Below, in pieces: positions 14,206-21,836 of a stretch of DNA of 33,124 nt (positions within the stretch are counted from its first letter, which is position 1; each line of letters opens with the position of its first letter). The notes under the pieces are model-generated. The model saw only the letters and a list, made by a program, of their open reading frames with translations, was not told the origin of the DNA and did no database searches. Position numbers and translations under genes: made by a program. The DNA lies in NCBI RefSeq assembly GCF_900111175.1, contig NZ_FOGI01000024.1:1-33124 (forward strand), given 5' to 3'. Source of the DNA: Actinokineospora terrae (GTDB taxonomy: Bacteria; Actinomycetota; Actinomycetes; Mycobacteriales; Pseudonocardiaceae).

Positions 14206-14274
14206 GCCCGCACCCTAACCACGGCCTCGAACGTGTGTTCGAGTCAGGTCGTTCGGGTGACGGCCCACCCCTGG

Positions 14275-14454
14275 CTATGGGGTGGCGGGGTCCTTCGGGG
14301 GGCGGCCACCGGCGGCGCGCACCCCGACGTCGGCGGGCAGGCCGCGCAGGGCCTCGATGGTGGCCTTGTCGGTCACCTCGGTCTCGCCGTCGTGGAAGAC
14401 GACGCCGAGGTCGTGCACGACCAGTTCCGGGTACACGCTGCTGGTGAACTTCAC
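14275..14454 (-). CDS. Small head-associated protein (59 aa)
   Basis: A GTG at 14454 has AAGGAG six bases upstream, starting nine bases after the capsid stop. It reads MKFTSSVYPELVVHDLGVVF, then HDGETEVTDKATIEAL, to ...GGRPPKDPATP and TAG. Short proteins of this type often follow the capsid gene in actinophages and may be head or connector accessories. The frame, ribosome site and tight spacing make it a real gene; the role is inferred from position. Confidence 0.7.
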   Translation of the reverse strand: MKFTSSVYPELVVHDLGVVFHDGETEVTDKATIEALRGLPADVGVRAAGGRPPKDPATP

Positions 14455-14463
14455 GTGCTCTCC

Positions 14464-15441
14464 TTAGCTGGTGGTGAGGTTGGTGATCTTGCCGTGGGCG
14501 ATCTCCGGCCCGTACTCCAGACCGATCTCTCCGTAGATCTGGGCGCGGTCGGTCGCGCCACTGCGGGCCAGCGGTTCGGAGAACAGGAAGCCCTTGCCGG
14601 GGACTTCGAGGATGACCGGTGCGCACTGGTCCAGCGACACGACCTGTACGACGTCGGCGGGCATGAACCGTGACAGCATCAGGTTGATCCTGCCGAAGTC
14701 GGTCTCGATCGTGGACACCGAGACACCGGCGACGGTGCGCGACTCCTCCCGGTAGTTCTTCTTCGTGATGAACTCGTTGGTGAGCTGGCGCTTCTGCCAC
14801 GCCCCGCACATCAGCGTGGCGGTTTCGCTGACCTGGATGCCGCCGTTCTCCCAGACCTTCTGCAACAGGTCGAGGACCATCTTCTCGGTCAGGGCTGCGG
14901 GGGTGGCGTTGGTGATGACGTTGGTGGTGGTGGCGTTGAGGATGCCGCGGGTCTTGCGCGCGGTGGACACCGTGGACGGCTCCTGGAAGACGCCAGTGAT
15001 GAAGGACAGTTCGACGTCGCGTCCGATCTGGACGAGGGCCTGGCGGGTCTGCCAGTCCATCTCGACCGCGACCGCGTTGGTGCCGCCGACGCTTGCGGCG
15101 TTGGGGTGGGCGGAGCCGGTGGAGGCGAACATGCCCTGTGAGGCTTGGCGGGTGTAGGTGACGCCGACGGTCTCCTGGTGGATTTCCAGGGTATTGCGGT
15201 CCTGTCCGCGCACGCGGGTCTCCGCGGCGGGGGCGTCGGCGCCCTCGGTGCGCTGCCGGTTGGCGTCCGGTGGGCGCAGGTCGTAGACCGACCAGGTGTG
15301 GACGATCCCGTTGGCGCGCTTGCCGCCGGTCAACCCTCCGATGGCGGACAGGAACGGGGTATCGGTCGGAGTCAAGCCGAAAAGCTCGCCGACGTAATTC
15401 GGCGCGTTGTAGGTGTTGGCAATAGCGGCCACACCGGGCAT
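14464..15441 (-). CDS. Major capsid protein (SU10-like/DUF5309 family)
   Basis: A 325-aa protein from ATG 15441 (AAAGGA upstream). The N-terminus has PNYVGELFGLTPTDTPFLSA. The middle has the diagnostic region NTLEIHQETVGVTYTRQA, and the protein continues with MDWQTRQALVQIGRDVE and ETDFGRINLMLSRFMPADVV. The C-terminal LEYGPEIAHGKITNL is typical of the family. It folds like HK97 and builds the icosahedral shell. It follows the scaffold gene and has no obvious N-terminal delta domain, consistent with a separate scaffold. Confidence 0.93.
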   Translation of the reverse strand: MPGVAAIANTYNAPNYVGELFGLTPTDTPFLSAIGGLTGGKRANGIVHTWSVYDLRPPDANRQRTEGADAPAAETRVRGQDRNTLEIHQETVGVTYTRQASQGMFASTGSAHPNAASVGGTNAVAVEMDWQTRQALVQIGRDVELSFITGVFQEPSTVSTARKTRGILNATTTNVITNATPAALTEKMVLDLLQKVWENGGIQVSETATLMCGAWQKRQLTNEFITKKNYREESRTVAGVSVSTIETDFGRINLMLSRFMPADVVQVVSLDQCAPVILEVPGKGFLFSEPLARSGATDRAQIYGEIGLEYGPEIAHGKITNLTTS

Positions 15442-15492
15442 AGGCGGAAAGTCCTTTCACAGCAGGGGAAAGAGAACAGGTGTGGGGGTGTG

Positions 15493-16128
15493 TCAGTGCG
15501 CGGGCGGCATCGCGGCCAAGCGCTGGTTCTTGAGGGTGATGGCGGTCGCCCAGTCACCGGCCTTCTCGGCGGCGGCGATGCGCTCCTCCAGCCCACCGGG
15601 GCCGGTCTGCCGCGCTCCCTGCGACGGGTCCGGGGCGGGTCGACGCGGCCCCTCGGCGCGGGCCAGGTGCGGGCGCCGTGCCAGCTCCGCGGCCGCGTCG
15701 GCGGTGATCGCGGCGGTGTCGATCTCGCCGGACTCGCCCACGTAGCGGGTGTGGTCGTCGAGGAACCGGGGCGCGTCCGACGGGTCGGCCCACCCGGTCG
15801 CAGCGGCGCGGATTTCCGCGTCCACCGCCCGGCGCCGCAGCGCCGCGACCTGGTTCTCCGCCTCGGTGGCGCGGGCGGCGGCCTTCTCCGCGTCGGACTG
15901 TCGCGCGGCCTGCGCGTCGTCCCACTGCCGGGCCTTGGCCCGTGCGTCGCGCGCGGCCTTCTCGGCGGTGGTCAGTTGAGACTTCGCCTGCTCGTAGAGC
16001 GTCTTGTAGTCCGGCGTCTCGTCCTCGCCGTTCAGGGCGGGCTCGGGCGGGTCGGCCGGTGTCTGGGTGGGGTCGGTGTTCTCCGGTGGAATGGGCGGAG
16101 AAACGGACATGTGGCGTTCCAATCGCAT
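15493..16128 (-). CDS. Scaffolding protein
   Basis: A 211-aa protein directly upstream of the capsid gene. The N-terminus is Pro-rich and acidic (PPIPPENTDPTQTPADPPEP). Residues about 47-105 are a charged coiled coil (YEQAKSQLTTAEKAARDARA onward), and the C-terminal part is basic and disordered with a helix ending in LKNQRLAAMPPAH. This is the standard layout of phage capsid scaffolds, which guide shell assembly and then leave. The start may be ATG 16128 or ATG 16110 (MSVSPP); the second has GGAAC nearby. Confidence 0.85.
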   Translation of the reverse strand: MRLERHMSVSPPIPPENTDPTQTPADPPEPALNGEDETPDYKTLYEQAKSQLTTAEKAARDARAKARQWDDAQAARQSDAEKAAARATEAENQVAALRRRAVDAEIRAAATGWADPSDAPRFLDDHTRYVGESGEIDTAAITADAAAELARRPHLARAEGPRRPAPDPSQGARQTGPGGLEERIAAAEKAGDWATAITLKNQRLAAMPPAH

Positions 16129-16157
16129 GATGGGAAGTGGTGTGAGAGACTGCGCGG

Positions 16158-16358
16158 GTGCGATTCCCGCTCTCCCGTCCGCAAACGGCCGCCGTGCTGG
16201 TGGCGGTTTCCGCTGGCGCTCAGGTAGCAGCCGGGACAGAGGGGAAGCTCACGCCGTGGACCATGTCGTGGCTGGTCACAGCGGTTGTGACGATGCTGGT
16301 CGGCACCATGGCCGCCGCCTCGGGAAATCAAAAAAAACGCGACCCACTTGACCTTTAA
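16158..16358 (+). CDS. Plus-strand small membrane protein (66 aa)
   Basis: GTG 16158 opens a 66-codon plus-strand frame with GAGAG upstream. Two hydrophobic segments (about 10-27 and 36-54, the latter MSWLVTAVVTMLVGTMAAAS) are linked by a short polar loop and followed by a basic tail (GNQKKRDPLDL). It sits between MuF and scaffold genes of opposite orientation. Its stop codon lies in an 18-bp palindrome. It looks like an independently expressed moron; small two-helix phage membrane proteins can block superinfection or act in lysis, but nothing here proves either. Confidence 0.55.
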   Translation: MRFPLSRPQTAAVLVAVSAGAQVAAGTEGKLTPWTMSWLVTAVVTMLVGTMAAASGNQKKRDPLDL

Positions 16359-16365
16359 AGGTCAA
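16348..16365. repeat. 18-bp perfect palindrome at a convergent gene junction
   Basis: TTGACCTTTAAAGGTCAA is a perfect dyad covering the TAA of the plus-strand membrane gene and lying 16 bases past the end of the MuF gene. Ten bases further in the minus direction is a run of eight T (complement of A 16330-16337). It could be a terminator between convergent genes or an operator. Confidence 0.55.
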
Positions 16366-16381
16366 CGGCGGGGACGCTGTT

Positions 16382-17386
16382 CTACACCGACGTCGTCGCC
16401 AAGCTCTCGGTGCGCAGATAGCCGTAGCGACGCAATTCGGCGATCAGTTCGGCGCGGTTGTCGCTGCTGTGCACCAGCTGCGCGGCGGTCGGTCGGGCGA
16501 TGCCGCTGCTGCGGTACCGCGCCCCGGGCCGGGTGGCGGTGTCACCGAGCTGGCGGCCGATGCCGCGGACGGTGGTGGCCTCGCGGGTGAAGGCGTGGCC
16601 GCCTGCGATGTAGACCGCGCCCTTGCGGCGGGCGTTGACCACGCGGGCCATGTCCGCCCCGGCGCGGATCGCGGCGGCGTCACCTTTGCCGAACGCGCGG
16701 TCCTGCTCGGACTCGGTCATGCGGTCGAACAATGCCGTTGGCGAGTTGCCACGGTCGTCGTGTTCCCACTGCTCGCGGGTGACCGGCCGCATCTGGCAGT
16801 CACAGCGCGGATGGCGTAGGAACCCATCGGAGACGCGGTAGAGGCGCCCGGCCAAGATCACGCACCGCCCGCACGCCGGGAGCCTCACCACGCGTTCGTA
16901 CCCGGCCACCGCGGGCTCGGTGATCATCGCGGCTTGCACGGCGGCGCGGCCGGTGTCCCCGACCTCGGTGGCAACGTAGGTGAGCAGACGGGACAGACCC
17001 AGGGTGCGGGCGTCGGAGACGGGCATCCCGAGGACCAGGGCGCGGCGGAGCCAGGCCAGCACCTGGTCCATCAGGACCCGTAGCGGCATTCCGTTGGCGG
17101 CGTACCCGGCGAACGCCTGCGCGACCAACCGCCCCATCGGGGCGGATACCGCAGCGGCGGCGGCCAAGGCGGCGGTGACGTAGGGCGCGGCGATGGCGGC
17201 GGCGGTGATCTGGGCTTCCTCGGTGGCGATCACGACCCGGGGCCGCACGTCCTGTTCCCATGAACCGTCCAGGTCCGCCATGGACAGCCGAGACCACGCG
17301 TCCTGCGCGGTGTCGACCGCGCCGCGCACCGCCAGCTGCTGCCGCGCGTACAACCGGGCCTCGGGGTCTTGCAGGGGGGTGCTCAT
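16382..17386 (-). CDS. MuF-like minor head protein
   Basis: A 334-aa protein from ATG 17386 behind GGAGGTGG; the ATG overlaps the portal TGA by four bases. The N-terminal half is helical (TAAAIAAPYVTAALAAAAAV). The middle carries ACGRCVILAGRLYRVSDGF then HPRCDCQMRPV, a Cys/His cluster characteristic of MuF-type proteins in actinophages. It lies directly after the portal, as usual, and probably enters the capsid during assembly. A few MuF relatives are fused to toxins; here the C-terminus is only a basic segment with no toxin motif seen. Confidence 0.85.
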   Translation of the reverse strand: MSTPLQDPEARLYARQQLAVRGAVDTAQDAWSRLSMADLDGSWEQDVRPRVVIATEEAQITAAAIAAPYVTAALAAAAAVSAPMGRLVAQAFAGYAANGMPLRVLMDQVLAWLRRALVLGMPVSDARTLGLSRLLTYVATEVGDTGRAAVQAAMITEPAVAGYERVVRLPACGRCVILAGRLYRVSDGFLRHPRCDCQMRPVTREQWEHDDRGNSPTALFDRMTESEQDRAFGKGDAAAIRAGADMARVVNARRKGAVYIAGGHAFTREATTVRGIGRQLGDTATRPGARYRSSGIARPTAAQLVHSSDNRAELIAELRRYGYLRTESLATTSV

Positions 17387-18900
17387 GGGCCACCTCCGGA
17401 CGGTGCGAGGAACGCCGGCGGCGCGGGACGCGCACCGCGGAGCTCGGGGACGGCAGGTGATTCGCCGTCCCGGTCGAACTCGGGTACGGGGTCGGGGCGG
17501 GGGCCGAACTCGGCGGCCAGGTCCCCACCGGCGACACGGGCGTAGGCGGACTGGTCCTCGGCTTCCATGTCCCGGATCTGCGCGTCCGAGTAGCCCAGTG
17601 CGCGCCTCGATGCCCGGCGCGGCAAGAGTTTGTCCGCGCTGTACAACTTGGTCACCGCGTCGGCCTGCGCCGCGAACGTCGGCGTGGCCGCGTCCACCCA
17701 CATCGTCTCCATCCGCAACGCCTCCGGCGGGACACGGCCATCGCGCACCAACAAGATCAACCGCATGACCTGCTCCCAGCCGTCGCCGAAACTGCGCTGG
17801 CGCCGCTCGGCACGTTTGATATGGCGCCCCTCGCTGGAACGGATGCCGTCTGCCGACGCCGGGTTCTCCGTGGCATAACCCAGGAAGTGCGGCGGCAGAC
17901 CGGAGATCGACGCGGTCAGCCGCGCCAACGCGTTGAGGGTGTTGTGGAAGTTGGACAGGTCCGCTTCGGGGAACTGGCCGACCGCCACACCGTCCTCACG
18001 TGGAGACTTGGGCGTGGCCCACAGGACACCGGCCACCGCCTGCCACGGCGTGAGCGGTTTACCTTGCGCGTCAACGAAGTCGGCCTGCTCGAAACCGAGC
18101 GCGTACCGGCGGGGCATCGCGTGGAACTCGGCGCTGACCATCATGTCCGTGGCGATCTTGCACGCCGCATCCGACAGCGGAATTACTGACGCAAGCTCCG
18201 AACGCCCCAGCGACAACGGCTTTGCCCTGCGGCGCCGGGTACGAGGCCGGTTGATCAGCGGCACGACCGGGACCACGCCCATGCCATGCCGGTCGCGGTC
18301 GGTCTCGGTCCACGCCGAACCGCCGTCGAGCGAGGTGTACCAGATCGTCTCGTCCGGCAGATACAGCGTCGCGTGCGAAGCGACCTGACTGGACGTGCCC
18401 GGCGCGGCCTCATCGTCGTACCAGCGCTTGAGCGCCGCACGCACCTTGCGAGTCCGCGGGTCCAGCTCCGCGTGCACCTCCAACGGCGACTCCACCGTCA
18501 CCAACGGCGTATCCGCGTCCTGCTCATTGGTACCCACGATGGCGAACGCACGCCCCATCGCCAACGCATCCACATGTGCCTGCTGGCTGGCCAAATCCAG
18601 CCGATTCGCCTTCCAGATCCGCCATAGATCTCGATCCGCAGCGTCACGACCACCGAGTCGGAAGCCGGTGACGTCCAAGCGTTCATCGAGGCTGTCCACG
18701 ATCAGCTCGGGCCAGTTCACCACGACCTGACGGACCCGGTTGTCCAGGCGACGCAGCAGTTCCGGGTGCATATAGGACAGCGGTTGTTCGCCCTCGTAGT
18801 AGGCGTCCAGCAACTCCAACTCGGGTAGTTGCGCGTTATGCTGAGTGGACAGCCGTTGTAGCCAGGTGGTACCCGAGAGGGTGAGATCTGCGCTTGCCAC
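17383..18900 (-). CDS. Portal protein
   Basis: About 505 aa. It forms the dodecameric portal through which DNA is packaged. Typical SPP1 gp6-like features appear in order: LLDAYYEGEQPLSYMHPE near the start, VVNWPELIVDSLDERLDVTGF, DEAAPGTSSQV, NRPRTRRRRAKPLSLGRSEL, and SISGLPPHFLGYATENPASA. The C-terminus is acidic and Pro-rich. The frame extends to ATG 18939 and GTG 18921, but GTG 18900 (MASADLTLSGTTW) has the better GGTGG site and gives the family length. ATG 18939 would overlap the opposite-strand gene start at 18938. Its stop overlaps the MuF start. Confidence 0.9.
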   Translation of the reverse strand: MASADLTLSGTTWLQRLSTQHNAQLPELELLDAYYEGEQPLSYMHPELLRRLDNRVRQVVVNWPELIVDSLDERLDVTGFRLGGRDAADRDLWRIWKANRLDLASQQAHVDALAMGRAFAIVGTNEQDADTPLVTVESPLEVHAELDPRTRKVRAALKRWYDDEAAPGTSSQVASHATLYLPDETIWYTSLDGGSAWTETDRDRHGMGVVPVVPLINRPRTRRRRAKPLSLGRSELASVIPLSDAACKIATDMMVSAEFHAMPRRYALGFEQADFVDAQGKPLTPWQAVAGVLWATPKSPREDGVAVGQFPEADLSNFHNTLNALARLTASISGLPPHFLGYATENPASADGIRSSEGRHIKRAERRQRSFGDGWEQVMRLILLVRDGRVPPEALRMETMWVDAATPTFAAQADAVTKLYSADKLLPRRASRRALGYSDAQIRDMEAEDQSAYARVAGGDLAAEFGPRPDPVPEFDRDGESPAVPELRGARPAPPAFLAPSGGGP

Positions 18901-18937
18901 GACACCACCACCAGGCGTCACAGGTACGGTGCCGGTC

Positions 18938-19534
18938 ATGCAGGCGTGGTGGGTGACTCTTGCGGCCTCGTTGATCAGCGGCGTGGTCGGTGCGGGACTT
19001 ACCCGGTGGTGGGAGCAGAAGCGTGAGGACACACGCTGGAAACGCGAAAGTACTGACCGGCAGGTGGCACGCGAGCACGATGCCCGGATGCAGTGGCGTG
19101 AGCATCGAGTCACGATCTATGTTGGGTTGCTTACCGCCATCGAAGCCTTCGGCCGCGCTGCGGGTAACCGCGCGGGCTGGTTGTCGAACGACACCGACGA
19201 ATCTCAACTCGGAGACGCACGACCGCCCTCGTGGCCGACACAGGATCATGTCGAAGCACTGGCCAATGCAGTGACTGCGGCTTCCGAGCCTGTCGAGATC
19301 ATTGCTACCGCAGCGGTACAGCGGGCAGCCGAACATGCGGTCGTTGCCTGTTGGGCCACGATGATGAAGTTGCAAACCTACAGCGACACAGTCGACTTGG
19401 ATCCCGGAGCCAACGACGTAACGCAAGCACGGATCGAACTCGTCTCTCGTATCCGCGAAGAACTGCACGTCGACTCTGCCGATACCCCACAGGAGATCGT
19501 TAACCCATCACGACCATCCGGCCCGATTTCCTGA
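18938..19534 (+). CDS. Plus-strand membrane-anchored helical protein
   Basis: A 198-aa plus-strand protein from ATG 18938. One N-terminal membrane helix (about 4-24, WWVTLAASLISGVVGAGLTR) is followed by a very charged helix (EQKREDTRWKRESTDRQVAR) and then an Ala-rich helical domain to about 175. The N-terminus would be outside or short and the bulk cytoplasmic. Codons are visibly less GC-rich at third positions than in the flanking portal and terminase genes, a sign of separate origin. It fills the space between portal and terminase. Its last 35 bases overlap the TerL end. Function unknown; superinfection exclusion or host membrane interference is a possibility only. Confidence 0.75.
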   Translation: MQAWWVTLAASLISGVVGAGLTRWWEQKREDTRWKRESTDRQVAREHDARMQWREHRVTIYVGLLTAIEAFGRAAGNRAGWLSNDTDESQLGDARPPSWPTQDHVEALANAVTAASEPVEIIATAAVQRAAEHAVVACWATMMKLQTYSDTVDLDPGANDVTQARIELVSRIREELHVDSADTPQEIVNPSRPSGPIS

Positions 19535-21269
19535 CCTTTTGACCTCGCAGCTTCCAACCGCTCACTGCCATGGCGGACGTCGGCACCGCGTCGATGCGCT
19601 TGCCTGTCTTGCCGCGCTCGGGCTTGTCGGGTCGGATCAGATCGGGCTCGCCTGGCGGGTGGCGGACTTCCACGCTGTCGAAGCAGAACGTGGCGATGGG
19701 GTTGCCGTGGTGGGACCAGGTGCGGGATTTGGTGAGGGCCATGAGTTCGGTCATGCCGTGGGTCATGCCCTTGTAGGTCTGGGCGACCGGGTACATCGGC
19801 ACCCCGGTTCGCTTCTCCAGTCGTTGGCGGACGGGTTCGCCGGACCACTCGTCGTAGGAGACGTCCGCGACGCGCAAGAGTCTGGTGTCGGTGACCACAT
19901 CGTTCTCGATGACGTCGTAGTCGATGACCTCTCCGTCAGTGACGGTGAGCCAGCCCTGTTCGGCCCACCGGGTGGCGCGGCCGTCCAGACGTTCGTCCAG
20001 GAAGCTCACCGCGGACTCCGGTAACCAGAACCGCCACAGCGCGGAGACGTGCCCGTCGATGCCGTCGGGGACGATCAGGCACCAGGCGGTGAGGTCGAGT
20101 TTGGAGGCGAGGTCGAGTCCACCCCACGCGGGTTTTCCGGCCAGGCGCTCCCGTAGCAGGGCGGGGTGGTCGAGCGCGGTTCCGGCGCAGGCCAGGTAGA
20201 GGTGCATGGGCATCCAGCGTGAGGTTTGCGAGACCCATTGGTTGAGCCGGAATTGCCTGAAGCTGTTCTCTTTGCCGGGGTCGTTGCGGGCTTCGAGTGC
20301 TTCCTCGCGCAGGGCGGTCAAGGACAGGAAGTCACCCAGCGCCGGGTTGCTGTGGTACCAGTTCCGTTCGTCCCAGGGGTCCGCGTCGGCGGGCAGGTTG
20401 CGCAGGTAGACGAACCGGTGCGGAGCCCTGCTCGGGTCGTCGGCGATTTTGACGCACTCGTCGTGTTCGGCCTTGGCGAAGGAGCTGGGGTCGTTGCCCG
20501 CGGTGGTCGCGGCGATCAACAAGGGTTCGAGGCGGGTGCCCATGCCGGTGCGCATCGCGTGCCACAGGTCGCCGTTGGGTTGGGTCAGCACCTCATCGAA
20601 GATCACGGCGGAAGGGTTGGAGCCGAGGTTGCCCAACGCGTCGGCGGGGACGACGACGTAGACGGAGTTGGTCTTCTCGTCCACGATCCTCGCGCTGCTG
20701 TCGAGGACCTTCAATCGGCGCGAGAGGACCGGGGAGAGGGCGACCATGCGGGCGGCGACGTTGAAAACTAGCCTTGCCTGGTCGGTGTCGCGGGCGCAGC
20801 CGTAGATCTCGGCGGACTCGACCCCGTCCCCGCACAGCATGTACAGCGCCACGAACGCCAACAGCTCGCTTTTGCCGTTCTTGCGTGCGATCTCGATCCA
20901 GGCGATGCGGAACCGGCGGACGTAGACCCCGGCTTCGTCGTCCCAGCGGACCTCGCCGAACAGAGGCCGGACGATGTCGTCGCGCTGCCACTCGGCGAGG
21001 ATGAACGGGGTGCGCGCCCACCGGTCCTTGGTGTGGACACAGATCTCCTCGGCGAACGCCTGGGCGTGATCCGCGCGAGGCTTGCACAGGTGGTCTCCGC
21101 GCTTGCGGCAGGTGCGCCCGTCGAAGGTCCGCCCGCACACCGGCAGCCGCGCCCCGGGCTCTCTAGTGGTTGTGCGGGGCGTCGCGGTGCGGGTGCGGGG
21201 GCGGGTCTTCGAGCCGCGGGCAGGCTTGCTAGGAGAGGAGCCGGTCGGGTCCTTGGCCGTGGTGGACAT
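19500..21269 (-). CDS. terL: Terminase large subunit
   Basis: A 589-aa packaging motor. The ATPase half has Walker A ARKNGKS (128-134), Walker B AVIFDE (221-226) and a coupling motif LIAATTAG (251-258). The nuclease half begins with GGLDLASKLDLTAW; Asp386 and Asp392 are probable metal ligands. These match the Terminase_1/HK97 family. The N-terminus is extended: a basic Thr/Arg-rich stretch (11-40) and a Cys cluster (CGRTFDGRTC at 45-54 and Cys62) that may bind zinc. Its start overlaps the TerS end by 41 bases. Its end overlaps a plus-strand gene by 35 bases. Confidence 0.95.
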   Translation of the reverse strand: MSTTAKDPTGSSPSKPARGSKTRPRTRTATPRTTTREPGARLPVCGRTFDGRTCRKRGDHLCKPRADHAQAFAEEICVHTKDRWARTPFILAEWQRDDIVRPLFGEVRWDDEAGVYVRRFRIAWIEIARKNGKSELLAFVALYMLCGDGVESAEIYGCARDTDQARLVFNVAARMVALSPVLSRRLKVLDSSARIVDEKTNSVYVVVPADALGNLGSNPSAVIFDEVLTQPNGDLWHAMRTGMGTRLEPLLIAATTAGNDPSSFAKAEHDECVKIADDPSRAPHRFVYLRNLPADADPWDERNWYHSNPALGDFLSLTALREEALEARNDPGKENSFRQFRLNQWVSQTSRWMPMHLYLACAGTALDHPALLRERLAGKPAWGGLDLASKLDLTAWCLIVPDGIDGHVSALWRFWLPESAVSFLDERLDGRATRWAEQGWLTVTDGEVIDYDVIENDVVTDTRLLRVADVSYDEWSGEPVRQRLEKRTGVPMYPVAQTYKGMTHGMTELMALTKSRTWSHHGNPIATFCFDSVEVRHPPGEPDLIRPDKPERGKTGKRIDAVPTSAMAVSGWKLRGQKVRKSGRMVVMG

Positions 21270-21687
21270 GGCCCACCTCGACCTTGATCGCCTGCCGATC
21301 CGAGGGCGTCAGCCCGAACCGGGCCGCGAACTGGAGGAACGTCCGTTCGGCGTCGGCTTGGACCTGGAGGGCGGGGTTCTTCATCAGCCCCGCACCGCCC
21401 TGCACCAGCAGCGCCGAGCCGTTGACCAACTGGGTAGCTGCCCGGTACCGGGCCAGGGCCTCACACAGCACAAGGAACGCGTCGCTGTCCCACACGGTCA
21501 GGACTCGGCGGGCGATCAGGCCGGGGGCCAGGCGCTCCCAGATGACGCGGGCGGTGTCGGATGCCCAGTCCGGGCAGGTGATCTCCTGCTCGGGTGGGTC
21601 GGGTTCGTTGGTGTTGATGCGGTCGGGGCGGTCGCCGTGCAGGATGCGCAGGGCGGTGGGCTTGGCGGCCGGGCCGCGCTTGCCGAT
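21229..21687 (-). CDS. terS: Terminase small subunit (P27 family), apparent ATC start
   Basis: A 152-aa DNA-recognition subunit. From an ATC at 21687 the frame reads GKRGPAAKPTALRILHGDRP, the conserved P27 N-terminus, then PPEQEITCPDWASDTARVIW, DSDAFLVLCEALARYRAA and LQFAARFGLTPSDRQ, all family hallmarks. The first ATG/GTG in frame is only at 21495 and would delete about 64 conserved residues. An in-frame TGA lies three codons upstream of the ATC. GGAAGGAGGTGATC, almost a full anti-Shine-Dalgarno match, ends four bases before the ATC. Family relatives commonly begin Met-Gly-Lys-Arg-Gly-Pro, so this ATC replaces the usual start. Confidence 0.88.
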   Translation of the reverse strand: MGKRGPAAKPTALRILHGDRPDRINTNEPDPPEQEITCPDWASDTARVIWERLAPGLIARRVLTVWDSDAFLVLCEALARYRAATQLVNGSALLVQGGAGLMKNPALQVQADAERTFLQFAARFGLTPSDRQAIKVEVGHVHHGQGPDRLLS

Positions 21688-21691
21688 GGCT

Positions 21692-21703
21692 GATCACCTC
21701 CTT
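21692..21703 (-). promoter_or_regulatory. Near-consensus ribosome site for TerS
   Basis: On the minus strand AAGGAGGTGATC matches the 3' end of 16S rRNA over its full length. It ends four bases before the ATC at 21687, the optimal distance from the GGAGG core. It is the main evidence that translation starts at ATC and not at a downstream GTG. Confidence 0.85.
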
Positions 21704-21734
21704 CCCGCCCACCGCCCCGCGCGTCTGCCCCGGG

Positions 21735-21830
21735 TCAGGTGCCGGAGCTGCGTCCGCGGCTCGGGCTGGCCGCGGTGCGGGAGAACCGGCGCCGGATGGC
21801 TGCTCCGGCGCGGGCGAGGCGCTGGCGCAT
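21735..21830 (-). CDS. 31-aa basic peptide before TerS
   Basis: ATG 21830 has AAAGGAG nine bases upstream, which overlaps the stop of the previous gene. It encodes MRQRLARAGAAIRRRFSRTA and a Ser/Arg-rich end. It is very basic and could bind nucleic acid. It lies in the packaging operon just before TerS. The ribosome site and overlap favour a translated gene; no family is recognised. Confidence 0.5.
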   Translation of the reverse strand: MRQRLARAGAAIRRRFSRTAASPSRGRSSGT

Positions 21831-21836
21831 GGTGGG

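Noticed and set aside
21495..21497. GTG at 21495 as the TerS start
   Set aside because: It would remove the conserved P27 N-terminus and has no ribosome site comparable to the one before the ATC.
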